Made by a program: the position numbers and the translations under genes. 64,000 nucleotides of DNA from Silene conica (taxonomy: Eukaryota; Streptophyta; Magnoliopsida; Caryophyllales; Caryophyllaceae), in the NCBI GenBank assembly GCA_029255685.2, contig CM055313.2:22235079-22299078 (forward strand), read 5' to 3'. The first letter of the stretch is position 1. Every line of letters starts with the position of its first letter. Below are positions 1 to 12,287 of this stretch, piece by piece. The notes below the pieces were generated by a model that was given only the letters and a program-made list of their open reading frames with translations, ran no database searches and was not told where the DNA came from.

Positions 1-142
1 TGTGTCTAACTGGCTTGTCATTTAAGGCAATTTCATTAGTATCTGACATCTTCACTTTAATTTTGAAAAATACTCCGTATGTGAATGATGGCGGAATTTA
101 ACTGTTTGAGTTTTGTCATATATTTTAACAATTCATATTTAG

Positions 143-3100
143 GTTTTGAGGGATTCTCTGGACATGAAGAGAGAAGGGAAAGACATGAGGAGAGAAGGGA
201 AAGAAAATCTGATTTCGAGAATTCAGAGGATGAGAGAAGGTCAGAAAAATGGTCGCTGAAGAAGAAAGCCATAAATGCATCTACAAAATTGAAACATTCG
301 CTTAAGAAAAAGAGTAGCCGAAGAAAAAGTGATGGTCGTGTCAGCTCAGTATCCATAGAAGATATTCGAGATGTGGAGGAATTGCGGGCAGTTGATTCAT
401 TTAGACAAGCATTAATTCTGGAAGAACTCTTACCTGAAAAACATGATGACTATCATATAATGTTGAGGTGTGGATTGTGCTGTCTTACTCTTTTCTTCAC
501 CATTTTCTTAGGTTTATGGCAGGTGAAATAAAAGTTTTTAATTTGCTGTTTCATAGGTTTCTTAAAGCAAGAAAATTTGATATTGAAAAGGCGAAAACCA
601 TGTGGGCTGATATGATCAAATGGAGGAAGGACTTTGGTGTTGATTCTCTTGTACAGGTAATAGCTGTATAAGAGAAATTTGTGTTTCTTTCTATAACTAT
701 TTCAATCTATAAGTACTGTGGTTGTAATCTGCTCATTTGGGTAATTGTGCTAACTGTGAATTCGTTATTTATCTTGTACCCAGGAATTTGAATTTAAAGA
801 AATAGATGAAGTCCTAAAGTATTATCCTCACGGTTATCATGGTGTTGACAAAGAAGGGAGGCCTATTTACATTGAGAGGCTAGGGAAGGTTGACCCAAAC
901 AAACTTATGCAAGTGACTACTATGGATCGTTACATAAAATACCATGTGAGGGAATTTGAAAAGAGCCTTGCAATTAAGTTTCCAGCTTGCACCATTGCTG
1001 CAAAACGTCACATAGATTCAAGCACAACCATATTAGATGTCCAGGGTGTGGTATGTTTCTGACCTTTGTTCTTAACTGAATTGTTGAGTTGACTCGAATT
1101 GGTCTTTGGCACAGCTGACATATTTTCTATAACTAATAGGGTCTGAAAAACTTCACTAAGGCTGCTAGGGATCTTATAAAAGAATTGCAGAAAATTGATG
1201 GTGATAACTATCCTGAGGTATGCATCGTACATTCATACTTATACCTGCTGTTCAATCAGAAAAATTTTTTGACAATATAAAAAGTGGCTACTAACATGCT
1301 GTTCGGTTTCTTTATGCAGACTCTTTACCAGATGTTCATTGTCAATGCGGGTCCAGGATTTAGGCTTCTATGGAACTCTATAAAGAGTTTCCTAGATCCA
1401 AAAACCACCTCCAAGATTCATGTACAGAGAACTTTCACCTAACCTTCATTTTGATTACATTAATGAAGTACCCTTTATCTGCCTGAATTAATTTTGAGGT
1501 CATATTCATGTCACAATCTGTTGTAGGTTCTTGGCACCAAGTTCCAGAGTAGGTTACTTGAAGTGATTGATGCCAGGTAATAGGATTTTACTCTTGTGTT
1601 CGTATTGCTTAGAGTCCTTGCCATAAACTTTTTAGCAAGTCCAAATGCCTTTTTAAATCTTGCCATGTTTGCATTGGCCGACTGTTTCTCATTTAGTATT
1701 CGTGTTTTATTACATGCAGTGAGCTGCCAGAGTTTCTTGGTGGAACATGCACTTGTGCTGAGCAAGGGGGATGTCTTCTGTCTGATAAGGGGCCCTGGAA
1801 GAACCCTGCGATATATAAGGTTTGTCCTCGTTTTTGTTTAATTTTTTTAAATAAAAATCTTTCTTCTGTATTTCTCTTATTTTTTTTCTTCTGGTGTGTG
1901 TGTCGGAATAGATGAGTTGAAATATTTCATAACTTGACCCTTCTTAAAAATGGATTTGAAATAATTATTATTGTTTTATTTTTATAATTATGCAGATGGT
2001 TCTTAATGGGGAACCACGACGTGCAAGACAAGTTGTCAAAGTCTTGAATAGTGATGGAAAGGTTGTTGCTTATGCTAAGCCACAATTGCCAACGGTTAGC
2101 CCATCATAAAACTTGGAACATGAAATTTATTTATAATTTGTTTGTGATTTCAACTTTTGACGCTCTTATTCCCAAACAGTTAAAAGGAAGTGATACGTCT
2201 ACAGCAGAGTCAGGATCTGATGCCGAAGATATTACTTCCCCAAAGGCATCAGTTAGTTTTTCAAATTTGAGATTGACTCCAGTTCACGAGGAGGTAAGTT
2301 TTGCACTCCTTTAGCATGTATATTACTATCATGTATGTCTATGACGGTATGACCATTGCTAAAAGGCAAGTGTCTTAATGAATTTATACCATTGTTGGCT
2401 GTGCAGGCTAAGATCAATGGAAAGGCTGGTTATGCTGCTACTTTTTCAGGGTATGATGAGTATGTACCAATGGTGGATAAGCCAGTTGATTCTGGATGGA
2501 AGAAGCACTCATCTGTGCAAAAATCTTATCCTTTCAAAGGTAAGCAGTTATATAATTCGAGCTGTGATTTTTTTCCCTTTAATATATGCATAGTTACATA
2601 CCTTTTACATTACTAGTCCGTACTATATATTTTCCTAGGATCTCACACGTGGAAAGCTCAGTTTGATTTCCATTAGAGTCAACACCCATCAACTTAGACA
2701 TACAGCACGAATGCATTGCTTTCTGATGCTGTAAGCGAAACAAAAACTTGTATGAGAATTTCTTTAGAAAAAATCAGTAACTATTATGACATTGAGGAAT
2801 ACATGAGACATTTGTGTTGGTCATACATGATTCATTGTGTAAGCTAAACGTGGGTTGCTCATGTTGTCCTTTGGTTAGTCTCTCTCGTTTAAATCATCAA
2901 ATGAAATGTATATGAAATTTCTCTATGTTGACTTTTTTTGTCTGGTGATTATTCTACATGGCTTGTTTCTTAAGAATTATCTAGTGTTATCTTGTGCAAA
3001 TATGCAGTGCCGGAGAAAATATATAGTGCATCTTTCAAATGTGTAATGATGTGATATGATATCATTTTGGGGCCTCCAAGCACAAATTGCTAATCAAATT

Positions 3101-4372
3101 AATAATCTATACGTTTTTTTATGCAGCTCCTGTTCTGGTTCCTGATACAAAGAAAACCCCCGAAGGAATCCGAGCTCGTTTGCTTATGATGATTATGGCC
3201 TTTTTCGCGACTCTTGTCACGGTCTTTCGCTCACTTGTAGGCGGCGCAACCAAGAAGTTACCTGATGGATCTCCTAGTGATGAGTTAAATTCCCCAGATG
3301 CCACAACCGAAACCATTCCCCAGGAATTTCGACCACCCTCACCAGCTCCAGCATACAGTGAAGCTGATCTCCTATCAAATGTAATGAAAAGGCTAGGTGA
3401 GCTTGAAGAGAAGGTTGATACCCTTCAATCAAAGCCTTCCAAGATGCCATATGAGAAGGAGGAATTGCTGAATGCTGCTGTTTATCGCGTGGATGCATTG
3501 GAGGCTGAGCTAATTGCTACCAAAAAGGTGAAATGCTTTACTATGATTAGTCTGGTACTCTGGTTTCTTGGTCTCTTGTGGCAACTTTACTGTACCATTC
3601 ATCAGTCATTATCGACATTGTCTTTCTACGTTATTCCTGAGTTTACCACGACACCGTGAAAGTGATATGAAATTAGAACCCAACTGTTCCCAATCTGACA
3701 ATTTACTTGGGCAATGGCACATAGGAAGGATACCTGTCAAGTTCAGGCAGAGATAGTGGCGATCTATTTAGAATAATAATTAAAAGGTTATGTTTTAAAG
3801 ACTCTTCTCTGTACTCGTGTCCTCTAGACAAATGGGATGTTGTTGCATGGCTGCTTTTGTGCAGACCCGGCAAAATTAACCCGACCCGACACATGTACTC
3901 AAGATCCTAGTTTGACCCGAGTAAATATAAACCGACCCAAATGTTTATTGCTGCACACTAATTATTACCCATGAAAATAGTGATATTAGTTGTCCCAAAA
4001 AAATGACCTGAACACGAAATGACCTTGCTGGAACTCATGCAACTTGAAACTGACCCGTTTGCCAGGTCTACTTTTGGTGAAATGTTGAATTGTCTTCTTC
4101 GAAATCACCTTGTTTTGCTTTGCATTCATATAGTCTGAAGATTAATTTACTGTTTTCTGATTACTAATCGGGATCTACAGGCGTTGCATGAAGCGCTGAT
4201 GAGGCAAGAAGACCTACTGGCCTATATTGACCGTCAAGAAGAAGCCAAGTACAGGGTAATTTGACTGAACTCAACTGTTTACTCTAATTTCTTCATACAA
4301 ATATCAGTATATTTATTGTTATGTTGACACCTCTTGTTGCATTTTGGTCAGAAAAAGAAGTCATGCTGGTGA
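143..4372 (+). CDS. SFH: Sec14-like phosphatidylinositol/phosphatidylcholine transfer protein (SFH class), 5' partial
   Basis: Thirteen exons can be joined with GT-AG introns: 143-467, 557-656, 784-1050, 1140-1217, 1320-1421, 1527-1576, 1720-1819, 1996-2094, 2180-2293, 2407-2539, 3127-3527, 4181-4255, 4352-4372, giving about 620 residues. The first visible exon starts mid-codon with [13 protein letters not shown], a motif near the N-terminus of plant SFH proteins, so the ATG exon lies left of the window. Order: charged N-terminus, CRAL-TRIO-N helices ([24 protein letters not shown]), the Sec14 lipid-binding fold ([21 protein letters not shown] to [11 protein letters not shown]), a linker, a hydrophobic stretch ([16 protein letters not shown]), a coiled-coil nodulin-like region and a basic tail KKKSCW. 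Known family role: binding and exchange of PtdIns and PtdCho to stimulate phosphoinositide synthesis at membranes. The exon 11-12 intron contains a MITE. Confidence 0.93.
3863..4070. mobile_element. hAT-like MITE in SFH intron
   Basis: The ends CAGACCCGGCAAA and TTTGCCAGGTCTA are imperfect inverted repeats rich in acccg motifs. The flanks cttttgtg (3855-3862) and cttttggt (4071-4078) look like a degraded 8-bp target duplication. It lies wholly inside an intron of the + strand SFH gene. Confidence 0.5.
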
Positions 4373-4900
4373 TTGACATACAGGAAGACTGAAGAGAGAC
4401 AGGGAGAGATGGCTGCTTCAGAAGCACATCTTTTCTAACGCGGCGTATGCTATTCTGTAACTACTTTGTATTAGACAATGAGTTACGGCTCGTTATGTTG
4501 TAAAGAGATGCTGTCGAATCTATGAATGTTCCCCCCCCCCCCCCCAATCGGAAGGTGGAAGTAGAAGACTAACCTCGTACTAATACAAAACCTGTCTGGG
4601 AGGTCTTATTTTTAACATACTGTTATCCTTTGCATTTTATCATTTACTGATTTCTTTCAAGGCATGAACTGTGCTTACTGATTTTCTTCTTGTTCATGTT
4701 CTTTCAAAGTTAAATCACATTACTCCAATTTCATGATTTCTTTTGGATAGATTACATGAAAATTGTTCTGGTAATTTGCTGTGCTACCCTATTTTTGCTT
4801 GTCTAGAATTGACCATTATCTTTAAATGACTCGATAGTAAGACCATGTTTATGAGTCGTTCCTGCAGTCCTACCTGGACCGAGTTCCTGCATTAAATATA
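4373..4900. other. 3' UTR and start of intergenic DNA
   Basis: Downstream sequence of the + strand SFH gene. It includes a run of 15 C at 4531-4545. No further gene or RNA is visible. Confidence 0.5.
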
Positions 4901-5737
4901 GGATAATTTGTGAGAAACTACCTTACATTTATGCCCATTTGTGAACAACTACCTTATTTTTTTTTATTTTTTTTTTTAAGAACTGCCTTTCATTTTAAAT
5001 TTTTGTTAACAACTACCTAAGAAAAGTTTTGAGGCCAATTTCTATTTATTATTGGTTTTGACACGTGTGAGTTCTCTAAATTTTCATTCTTATTTTGTCG
5101 TTAAACTTGATATCCAAGCTTATCCTTCTTATCTAAAGTTTTAAACGAAAGGAAATTCTTGCCATTAACTTCACTTTCTTTCTGCTAAATCCTTTCACTA
5201 GCAAGTAGCACTTGGACATCCTACTTCTGTCCCCTAGGTAGTTTTTGACAAGAGAGGGAGTTATTATGGCTGCTGCAAATGAAGTATGAAGTATTGCGGC
5301 ATCATATGACAATGGGTAGAACAATATGTATCAGAAATGCATAAACCAATCAATACTAGTGCATTTTATCAAATAAATGCATGACTAGCACCTATTCACT
5401 AATAGCATAGAGTTCATACCATTTAGCCCATGTTCATCATCCGGAGCAATTATTCCACATGTTTAAAGAAATAAATTGAAGTTAATGGCAAGAATTCTCT
5501 TTCGTTTAGAACTTTAGATAAGAAGGATAGGCTTGGATATCAAGTTTAACGACAAAATAAGAATAAATTTAGAGAATTCACACGTCAATAATAAATAGAA
5601 ATTAGCCTCAAAACTTTTTTTAGGTAATTTTTAACAAAAAATTAAAATGAAAAGTAGTTTTTAACCAAAAAAAAAAAAAAGTAAGGTAGTTGTTCACAAA
5701 TGGGCATAAATGTAAGGTAGTTTCTCATAAATTATTC
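4901..5737. mobile_element. Long inverted-repeat (MULE-like foldback) element
   Basis: Arms of roughly 260 bp, about 4901-5175 and 5480-5737, are reverse complements of each other. The outer ends read GGATAATTTGTGAGAAAC on the left and GAATAATTTATGAGAAAC on the reverse of the right. The flanks ttaaatata (4892-4900) and ttaaaaata (5738-5746) match at 8 of 9 positions, which fits the 9-bp duplication of Mutator-like elements. No coding capacity. It sits between the two convergent SFH genes. Confidence 0.75.
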
Positions 5738-5746
5738 TTAAAAATA

Positions 5747-6423
5747 CTTCTTAACCTATTTAAGAGACATAGTTCCTGATTTTGTTATTTTATCAAGCCT
5801 GGTTAGACCTAGGAATTCCGACATTATTTTTGGTTAAATTTGAGTCACGTATGAGGATAACATGCAAATACAAAGTTCTTAAACATGTTTCAACAGGTCC
5901 ATTTCAGATCATTTGGAACGGAACTAGTTTCTAGAATTTATTTTACTTTACTTTTTTTATTTTAATCAACTTTTTGTCCTTATTCAAGACCTACCCTTGT
6001 TAGATCTACCAATAAACGTAGTCTAACAAGCCCGAAATATATCCGGTTATAAAACCCAAACTAATTCGACTTGAATAACTCGTCAAGACGTGAACCCCGG
6101 TCTAGCTGATGTTAGGATTTCTTCTCAAGCAGAAAATACACGGGGGTTAATCTCTTTTACAAATACGGTCTATTAAATTTATCGCGATCACGACGTACAA
6201 GTTTCCGGAATGGAAAAAAAAGTAAAGAGATACAAACTATAGGTATTTTGTACATTTACAGGCAACAAACGAACACCGTAGGGGACGTAGATACTGGATA
6301 GAGGGACATGAACTCACACGCCACCATGGTCGAGCCACTCAAGTTTTTTACTTAAGTTCAAGCAGTCACCACTTCATGGACATCACACAGCTACAAGCTC
6401 TCGTCGTTGAAACTGGAATTCCA
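5747..6423. other. Intergenic DNA between the convergent SFH genes
   Basis: AT-rich sequence without a supported gene. The right end should hold the 3' UTR of the - strand SFH gene, whose stop codon is at 6424-6426. Confidence 0.5.
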
Positions 6424-9400
6424 TCAGCAAAAGAACTGCAATTGCAGAACAGCAGAAAAAAAAACTGTAAGATTGGTTTTCTGCAGTTGAGAAGAAAAAA
6501 AAGGGATGAAGAATGAAGTCCTACCATTTTCTTCTTCTTCTTCTTCTTCTTTTCAAGGAGTGCCATGAGTTCGTTCTGCTTTAGCAATGCCTCATCAAGA
6601 GCCTGCCAAATAGAATATCACTTTCTGTTCGCGTTAAAATGTTTCGGGAACCGTATCAAGTGTCACTGACATTCTGTACTAAAGTCCGACGTGATAGATG
6701 AACCAATTCAACCAAAACCTTAAGGTGATTGTTGAAGACCAATTATTATTAATATTCCTATTACGCTTCCTCACTCGAATGTCCATTGGGCTTGAAGATC
6801 GGTTAGTTTGCACATGCCCCCCACACCGTGTGCTGGGTTCCACTTCATGAGTTTTCGAGGGGTTTTGAGGTTGCCAGAATTCGAACCAGTGACCTTCAGT
6901 CACACTGACTCTGGTACCATGATAGATGAACCAACTCAATCAAAACCTTAAGGTGACGATTGAAGCCCAACTATTATTAATATTTCTATTACGACGAACA
7001 TGCACATATCGTCTAACTTTGGTGATACTATCGTGAATCACGTTACTCTCATTAGATGTATCCGACATGGATGAGTGTCAAGTATCAAACAGTCAAAAAC
7101 TAGGCTAATTCTATAAAAATTGATATGTTTTCTGGTTAAAATAGTGCCGTGGTGTCATGGTATCAGTGTCTGAGTGTCGGACATGATATATGAGGGTATT
7201 ATGAAGAGTCGGAGTAACACAGTTAATCAAAACTCGGGTTTGAAACTCATCAAGACAGCCCTTTAGGCCCTTTTACTCCTGAAATAGAGCAAAAGCATGG
7301 CATTGTGTATCTGAAAATACCTTTTGGGTGGAAGCAAGCGCCTTCTCCAGGGCATCTACACGCATCAGAGCAGCGTTCAACTGCTCTTCTTTTTCAGGAG
7401 GGATGGTATCGGGCTTAGCATTAAGACTAATAACCTTCCCTTCTAACTCACTTACGCGCTTCATCATCGCAAGGTACTCATCCTCCGAGACAACATGTCC
7501 TGGCTGCTTCTTTGAGGAGTCTTCAGGCATATTTTCTTTAGAATAGAGGGTGGCATTTGTGATTTTCTTAGGCATGTCGCGTGTTAAGCGTATCATGGTT
7601 ATAATCCCCATCATCAATGTCATAAACCCAGAAAGAAACTGGTTGTTTGTCGCCTGGTTGCCTTTGAAACTTCTTTTCGTTGAGAAAGAAGCTTTGGAAG
7701 TTCTAAGTTGGGGTAATGTCGGGATCCACACATTATCGATGTTCTTGTCAACTGCTGGGACGAAGTTATCACACTGTAAGCTAGTTGAAGCTACCTTGAA
7801 GCATTTCTCCTGTAAAGTTCATGTATTAGTTCCCATCTGTTATAACGGAATCACAAAGAAAGATAAAAGCAAACAATAAAGAAAAAGCTAGTTTTATTAA
7901 TGTGGGAAGTTTTCAGATTACAGATTTAGAATGATATATTGTATGATGACTGCTAGGGTAAAGGTTAAGAGTTTATATACTACTCTTAACCTAATACAAT
8001 ACAGATTTGACCTAATCTAATAAGGCTCAGACAGAAACCCTAACCCAATACAGAATTCAGACCCAACACCATCATTTCAAACTTTTCGCTGCTTTTATAC
8101 TTAAAACTGTACAAGCTCTATGATGCTGCACATGTTGAAAGCTTTATTTCTCGTCACAGATTCTTGCTTGCGACAGTCACAAGTTATACTGACACTCACA
8201 ACCGATTTAAGTAATGCTAAAAAGGAAAGCGAATTGCGAGAAATCAGAAGCAAGACTTGCTGATTTTTTTGATGCTCAAATGACCAGGAACTTACTGTGA
8301 TAGAATATGAACGGAAGTCTTCTGTCTTGCATTTTCTCTAGTTATATGAAACAAAGACCATGAAATTAGAAAATATAACTCAAAGTATACGGAACTCGGC
8401 TGTGTCTGATGTCAGTAGAAACATACCTTTTTATTCACAATTTCTTCTTCAGAAATCACCATCTCACTTATAACAGGGAACGAACACCTTACTGCGCATT
8501 TTGCCTCACCATTATGAACCATCTGCAATTTTAGAAAAACAAAGGGAAACTATGAAAACAGTGAAATAGGAGCGGATCTAGTTTAATCACAGGTCTCGAG
8601 TTTAACCCCTTTATAATGCAACCATGTTAAAACTGTTTTTTGAGAATTTACCTTCAGAATATCGGGGTCGTTCCATGGTCCTTTGTCTGAGTTCATACAT
8701 CCACCTTTGTCATGACAAGTGCAGGTGCCACCCAAAAACTCCGGTAGTTCACTGTGTCATATCAGTTATGAACAAAGGAATGGTAAGCCTCAGACAGTCA
8801 AACTTTTTTACAGTTTCTACTGGTTAAATATGCATTAACCAGGTAAAAAAAGAGCTAGTTACCTTGCATCAATTATTTCAAGCAGTTTACTTTGGTACTT
8901 GTTGCCAAGGACCTTGACGAAACAAACAACAAATCTCAGAAACTTGTTAAAAAAAAACACAAATTATCGCGTTTAAATGAATGCTTACATGAATCTTTTG
9001 AGTGGTCCTCGGATCAAGGAACGACTTAACAGAGCTCCATAACAGCCTGAATCCCGATCCAGCATTAATAATGTACATCCTACACAACGACTGCGCAAGA
9101 AAAAGTGTCAATAAAATGATTCACAAACATGTTTTTTTTCTGTTTAATGATGAAAGCAGGATGTATGTTGTACCTCAGGATAATTGTCACCGTCTATCTT
9201 CTGAAGGCACTGAACGAGTTCCCTTGCCGCCTTGGTGAAGTTCTTAAACCCCTGCAAATCATGTACCTCGTTAAATTTTCTTCCTGATCGCTAGTACTCC
9301 CTACTCCGTAATGAAAACATGACATACCACTCCTTGAACATCCAAAATGGTGGTGCTCTGATCGATATATCTTTTAGCAGCAACGGAGCAAGCAGGGAAC

Positions 9401-10954
9401 TTGGATACAAGTGTTCTCTCAAATTCCTGAACATGGTACTTTATAAATCTATCCATGGTGGTGGCCTCCATCAGTTTGTTCGGGTCAACCTTACCGAGTT
9501 TCTCTATATATACAGGTCGGCCTTCTTTGTCGACTCCATGGTGTCCCTGTGGATAGTACTTCTTGACTTCATTTACTTCGTTGAACTGAAAATCCTGCAT
9601 AAAAAATCGTCATGTATGTTAAGCTGACAGTTTATGTAGGAAAAATGACTAACAAATATCGAGTCTGATTTCCTGAGCAATATTATAGTCTATCACCCTA
9701 TTATTAATAGGAATATTAATAATAGTTCAACCTCAACCATCAGCTTAAAATTTTGGTTGAGATGGTTATCTATCATGGTATGATTGGTATCAGAGCCAGT
9801 GTTCGAATCCTGGCAACCTCAAAACTTCTAAAAAACTCACGAAGTGGAAACACAGCACACGGCGTACCTCCATTATTGTGTCAGCCCCAAATTCCTTCCT
9901 CCATTGAAGCATGTCAGACCACATTTGCTTTGATTTCTCTATGTCGAATTTCCTGGCTTTCAAGAACCTGTCGAATTGGAGTATATTATTAATATTAATA
10001 ATAGTTGGGACTCAACCATCACCCTTATCAGAGTCAGTGTGAACGAAGGTCACGGGTTCGAATCCTGGCAACCTCAGAACCCCTCGAAAATTCACGAAGT
10101 GGAAACCAGCACACGGTATGGGGGCCTGTGCAAACTAACCAGCACACGGTATGGGGGGCTTGTACAAACTAACCACTCTTCAAGCCCAATGGACATTCGA
10201 GTGAAGGAGCGTACTAGGAATATTAATAATAGTTGGGCCTCAACCATCACCTTAAGGTTTTGGTTGGGACGGTTCATCTATCATATTATTGTTAGTCGAT
10301 CCATTGAGGGGTTTTTTATCCCTGCAAAAAATCCGGCTGCATATTGTATAATCCTCTACCATTGAAAAATCCCACCTGCAACTACTGTCTAATGATCGCG
10401 AATTCTTCAATTTTGAAATACACGACAGAATAAGCAAAATGTTTCACTAAACTGTCGCGGCATACTTTTCTTTAAGACTCGTCCCTAAAGGCATTAAACA
10501 AGACGATATAGGGGGTACCTGAGCAAGAGATGATAATCGTCGTAGTTAGAAGGCAATAATTCATCCAAGGAAAGTGCCTGACGGAAGGAGTCGACTGCGT
10601 GCATTTCTTCAGCATCATGGGCATCTTCTATAATAGATATGATTCTGCTGTGCCTCCTACTTCTTCGAGTCATAGAATGTCTGAATCGGGCTGAAGCATT
10701 CCATGCCGCCTTCTTGAACGACCCTAGCTTTGTCCCCATCTCTGGCTTTCCACCGCCTGAACTCGATCAAATCAAACAATTAAAACAAAAGAGCCATCGA
10801 CAATATTGCAGGGTTCCTATTTCCCTCACAGTTGGTATAATGCTGACCTTACGCCTCATTTGACGAAAAAAAGAATAAACTCAAGGTCGAGACTCTTACC
10901 ATGTTTGAACGACCTCCCTACGGTCTCAGACGGAACATTCATCACAGCCGCCAT
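6424..10954 (-). CDS. SFH: Second Sec14-like PITP (SFH class), complete
   Basis: Twelve exons on the minus strand: 10954-10900, 10756-10519, 9967-9868, 9594-9328, 9251-9174, 9090-8989, 8912-8863, 8751-8652, 8522-8427, 7809-7321, 6602-6525, 6435-6424, about 554 residues. Six exons (100, 267, 78, 102, 50, 100 nt) match the other SFH gene exactly in length. The start at 10954 ([13 protein letters not shown]) gives a short N-terminus without the FEGFSG motif; an in-frame ATG also exists at 11047. Order: basic region, CRAL-TRIO-N ([17 protein letters not shown]), Sec14 fold ([15 protein letters not shown] to [11 protein letters not shown]), hydrophobic stretch, coiled coil and a tail of eight lysines then MFFC. 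The linker region is shortened, and exons equivalent to numbers 10 and 11 of the other gene are fused. Three introns hold copies of one small LTR element. Confidence 0.9.
6692..6991 (-). mobile_element. TRIM-like mini LTR retrotransposon (intron copy 1)
   Basis: Two direct repeats of about 85-95 bp (beginning TGATAGATGAACCAA on the + strand) flank about 170 bp. Read on the minus strand, the first repeat ends CTATCA and is followed by TGGTACCAGAGTC, close to the initiator-Met tRNA primer-binding site TGGTATCAGAGC. CGACG occurs on both sides (6687-6691, 6992-6996) as a perfect 5-bp target duplication. It lies in an SFH intron, in the sense orientation of the gene. Confidence 0.75.
9690..9866 (+). 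mobile_element. TRIM-like element, truncated (intron copy 2)
   Basis: One LTR-like copy (ggaatattaataatag ... ctatca), then TGGTATCAGAGCC and the common internal sequence through cagcacacgg. It lacks the second LTR. Similarity stops about two bases before the exon border at 9868, so element-derived sequence runs almost to the 5' splice site of the - strand SFH gene. Confidence 0.65.
9989..10283 (+). mobile_element. TRIM-like element (intron copy 3)
   Basis: Same family as the copies at 6692 and 9690. The second LTR is complete and ends CTATCA. The first LTR and primer site are partly deleted. An internal segment of about 36 bp with cagcacacggtatgggg is tandemly duplicated. tatta at 9984-9988 and 10284-10288 is a 5-bp target duplication. 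It lies in the exon 2-3 intron of the - strand SFH gene. Confidence 0.7.
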
Positions 10955-11047
10955 GACTCGACACTCGTCCAATCGTAAACTAACAATTCGAACAGAAAAC
11001 TCTGCAAAGACAAGTATGTATACAGGCTGATCAATCACTCCTATCAC

Positions 11048-12248
11048 AATAATATTACAATGCTATAAATGAAATCACATGAATATTTTATTTGCAACCA
11101 TCAACCTATTAATATTTATGCCTGTATGTATGGACTTGATTATTTAATACCATTTTAACATAAATAAATATTTTTGAGACAATATACACTGTCGGTATGC
11201 TATCCACACCGTACATTGCTAAGAAAATACATAGAATCGTGATGAATCGACCCTGTTTGGCAAACGGTATAAGCAGATTTGTAATAGCAGATAACGTTAG
11301 CATAATACAATTAGTAGATTTTAATAGCAGGTTTGACTATTAGATTAAATTAGTAGATTAAAAAAAGTGTTTGATAAATAGCAGATTACAGGATAATTTG
11401 AACGATTTCATGTATAAATTGATCGGTCAATCTACTGATTATGCCGGAATCTACCAATTTCTTTCAATACGTTGTTTACCAAACAACGCTAATATACCTT
11501 ATAATAATCCAACAATTTTAATCTATTATGATTTCGAATTTTCGATATCATTGATATTTGAATTGATAGCCAAACAAATCACAAATAGGTATTTTTGGAG
11601 GGAAAGGGTTTCATTACAAATAAATAAATTTAACACAATTTAAATCTTGTATTATGATATATACCTTATACTCCGCATAATATCTTCCTACATAATACAT
11701 CGAGAGAAATCTTATAGATAAATAAACCATGTAATGATTAGTGATTTTTGTCGTCTAACTACAAACTAAAGACAAAAGTACAAATTCTACGCAACAAGGA
11801 CGAATATTTCATCAAAAAAATAATTTGAAGTCGACTAACAAAAACCGAAAATAATATACTAACAAAATGAAAAGAGAAATAATATACCTGAAAAAATTGA
11901 AATGGAGAAAATATGAGTTAGTAAAGAAAGTAGTTGTATAGTGTTTTATAGAAGAAATTAAATAAGAAGACTAGTTCATCACAATGCTGTGGGACATTGT
12001 GAGAAATATCATCTCAAGCCAGCTATTATTTTTAGTTTATAAATATATATTAGATGATACATTGATTTATTCATTTATATATACAAACATTGACAAAGTC
12101 TTGATAAACATATCCTAGTAATTGAATTATTGAAATAGTATTAATTTAATTAATTTAATTTCGGCCGTTTTGTTAATATGAAAGTGAAAGCTCAAGTCAG
12201 TACGTACTCTTCAATCAATCAATATATCAATATCAATATCAATCATCA

Positions 12249-12286
<38 letters not shown>
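11048..12286. other. Intergenic AT-rich DNA
   Basis: No gene seen. A weak hAT-like pair (ccctgtttggcaaacg near 11251, gtttaccaaacaacg near 11472) may mark an old MITE. A TA microsatellite lies at 12250-12287. Confidence 0.4.

Positions 12287-12287
<1 letters not shown>

Noticed and set aside
2051-2314. Separate small genes over SFH exons and introns
   Set aside because: These frames are exon-intron read-throughs of the spliced SFH gene.
6120-6380. Additional exon of the second SFH
   Set aside because: The stop at 6424 follows a good acceptor and a normal tail; downstream frames show no similarity.
9780-9830. tRNA or SINE in the SFH introns (ggttcgaatcctgg)
   Set aside because: The preceding TGGTATCAGAGC after an LTR end, together with flanking direct repeats and 5-bp duplications, fits a TRIM retroelement better.
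11251-11490. hAT MITE
   Set aside because: The inverted ends are only loosely similar and no 8-bp duplication could be found.
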